Below are positions 63,192-64,000 of a stretch of 64,000 nt of DNA, in pieces. The first letter of the stretch is position 1. Each line of letters begins with the position of its first letter. This stretch comes from Phytophthora sp. 'mugwort' (lineage: Eukaryota > Oomycota > Peronosporomycetes > Peronosporales > Peronosporaceae). The stretch covers positions 6,634,001-6,698,000 of the forward strand of contig JAUCEF010000007.1 of NCBI GenBank assembly GCA_033558025.1, read 5' to 3'. Under the pieces are notes generated by a model. It was not told the DNA's origin. It did not search any database and worked only from the letters and a program-made list of their open reading frames with translations. A program made the position numbers and the translations under genes.

Positions 63192-64000
63192 TCAGTGCTG
63201 GTTGGAATGTGGCATGACCAATTTGAGCATGGCCACGTTGCGGCTGTGCAAGATGCTACCCAGTGGCTTAGTCAGGATGTCGGCTTTCATCTCCGTAGTC
63301 GGGCAATAGTGAACTTGGATACCTTCCTTACGGATGGCGCCGCGTGTGAAGTGGAATTTAATGTTGATGTGTTTCATGCGGGCCGTTGTCACGTCGCTCT
63401 CCATATTTTTTATTGCACTTTGATTGTCAATGTGCAACATGACATCGTTGTGTAGCTCGAGCTCATGGATAAGTTGTTTCACCCATAGACAGTCCTGAAC
63501 CGTTGTTCCACCAGTGATATATTCAGCCTTCGCAGTAGACAAGGCTACGGTACTTTGCTTCTTGCTGTACCAAGCAATGAGCATGTTGTTCATTGTGAGT
63601 AGTTCGCCTGACGTGGATTTGGCGTCCCTCGTACCAGCCCAGTCAGCATCGCTGTAGATGGCGACGTCCATTGGTGTATGTGGAGCTTGAGGCTGAGGGA
63701 ACATAAGCTTCAGGTCTTGAGAACCACGAAGATAACGCAGGACTCGTTTCACGACTGTCCATTGTACAGCGTTAGGAGTTGAGACAAACCGCGCAAGATA
63801 ATTCACCGTAATCGTGATGTCTGAGCGAGTGTCCATGCTGAGCCAAAGCAGTGAGCCAAATTGTCTCTGGATAATGTCCGAGTCGAGAAATGGCTCAGAG
63901 CCTTCATCACGGAGGTCTCGAGCTGACTCCATTGGTGTTGCCACCGGACGGCATTTTTCCATGTCAAGTTTCACCAGCAAGCTGTCATATGGGCGGCCTG
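63192..64000 (-). CDS. copia Pol C-terminal part (RT end and RNase H), truncated by window
   Basis: The minus strand frame is open from the right edge to 63192. It carries the RT C-terminal YLARFVSTPNAVQWTVVKRV and LRYLRGSQDL, then RNase H: IYSDADWAGTRDAKSTSG, LSTAKAEYI, LWVKQLIHELEL and HIDNQSAIKN. These are conserved copia RNase H motifs, and the catalytic Asp/Glu positions are present. No stop or shift occurs in this part, unlike the element at 2694. The gene enters from beyond 64000. Activity cannot be judged from a part. Confidence 0.85.
   Translation of the reverse strand, partial: GRPYDSLLVKLDMEKCRPVATPMESARDLRDEGSEPFLDSDIIQRQFGSLLWLSMDTRSDITITVNYLARFVSTPNAVQWTVVKRVLRYLRGSQDLKLMFPQPQAPHTPMDVAIYSDADWAGTRDAKSTSGELLTMNNMLIAWYSKKQSTVALSTAKAEYITGGTTVQDCLWVKQLIHELELHNDVMLHIDNQSAIKNMESDVTTARMKHINIKFHFTRGAIRKEGIQVHYCPTTEMKADILTKPLGSILHSRNVAMLKLVMPHSNQH

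Noticed and set aside
1..64000. CRISPR array, bacterial operon or phage
   Set aside because: No spaced direct repeats of that kind, and intron-containing genes show the DNA is eukaryotic.

Overview
The window looks like an oomycete nuclear genome, most likely Phytophthora or a close relative. The gene models are compact, with 38-96 nt GT-AG introns. An oomycete-type Inr+FPR core promoter lies just upstream of the FAD-glycerol-3-phosphate dehydrogenase. The EF-1alpha is of stramenopile type, receptors with a bacterial-type binding ectodomain are fused to a class C 7TM core, and decayed copia, hAT, pogo and mariner elements surround a dense gene block. The species cannot be fixed from sequence reading alone.

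Layout. 1-16.1 kb is repeat territory: two 1.4 kb inverted arms (1-1416 and 12920-14322) enclose an old Ty1/copia element with degenerate LTRs (2694-8545), a tRNA-like SINE fragment, a pogo-type transposase relic and a TIR-bounded 1.25 kb element. A hAT relic (15214-16087) follows. 16.27-45.9 kb is the gene block: an EGF-repeat secreted protein (11 exons, minus), mitochondrial glycerol-3-phosphate dehydrogenase (plus), a 2185-residue WW/coiled-coil/armadillo protein (minus), a small cysteine-rich secreted protein (plus), EF-1alpha (plus), an intact class C GPCR-like receptor (plus), a GT71-like mannosyltransferase (minus), a broken tandem copy of the receptor (plus), short/branched-chain acyl-CoA dehydrogenase (minus), a type II proton pyrophosphatase (plus) and a DCAF15-like protein (minus). 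46-56 kb is again transposon debris with mariner, pogo and NAM/Harbinger-like relics, a 51 bp minisatellite, a 245 bp direct-repeat pair and a second SINE-like fragment. 56.1-61.8 kb is a second small gene block: a coiled-coil RING protein, a second GT71-like enzyme and a short-chain dehydrogenase. 62.7-64 kb holds a copia element that cuts a hAT relic and runs off the window.

How the genes relate. The genes are mostly independent housekeeping units rather than a pathway: respiratory glycerol-3-phosphate oxidation, branched-chain acyl-CoA oxidation, translation elongation, proton pumping and Golgi glycosylation. The notable family structure is the receptor pair that brackets an oppositely oriented glycosyltransferase. 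One receptor copy is intact and the other carries a lost splice acceptor plus three frameshifts. The gene blocks alternate sharply with transposon blocks, and two host or element sequences (the EGF gene 3' end and the hAT at 62.7 kb) appear cut at the boundaries. Exon structures given here were read by hand; the sums of the coding exons are divisible by three for the EGF, receptor, acyl-CoA dehydrogenase, DCAF15-like, RING and SDR genes.
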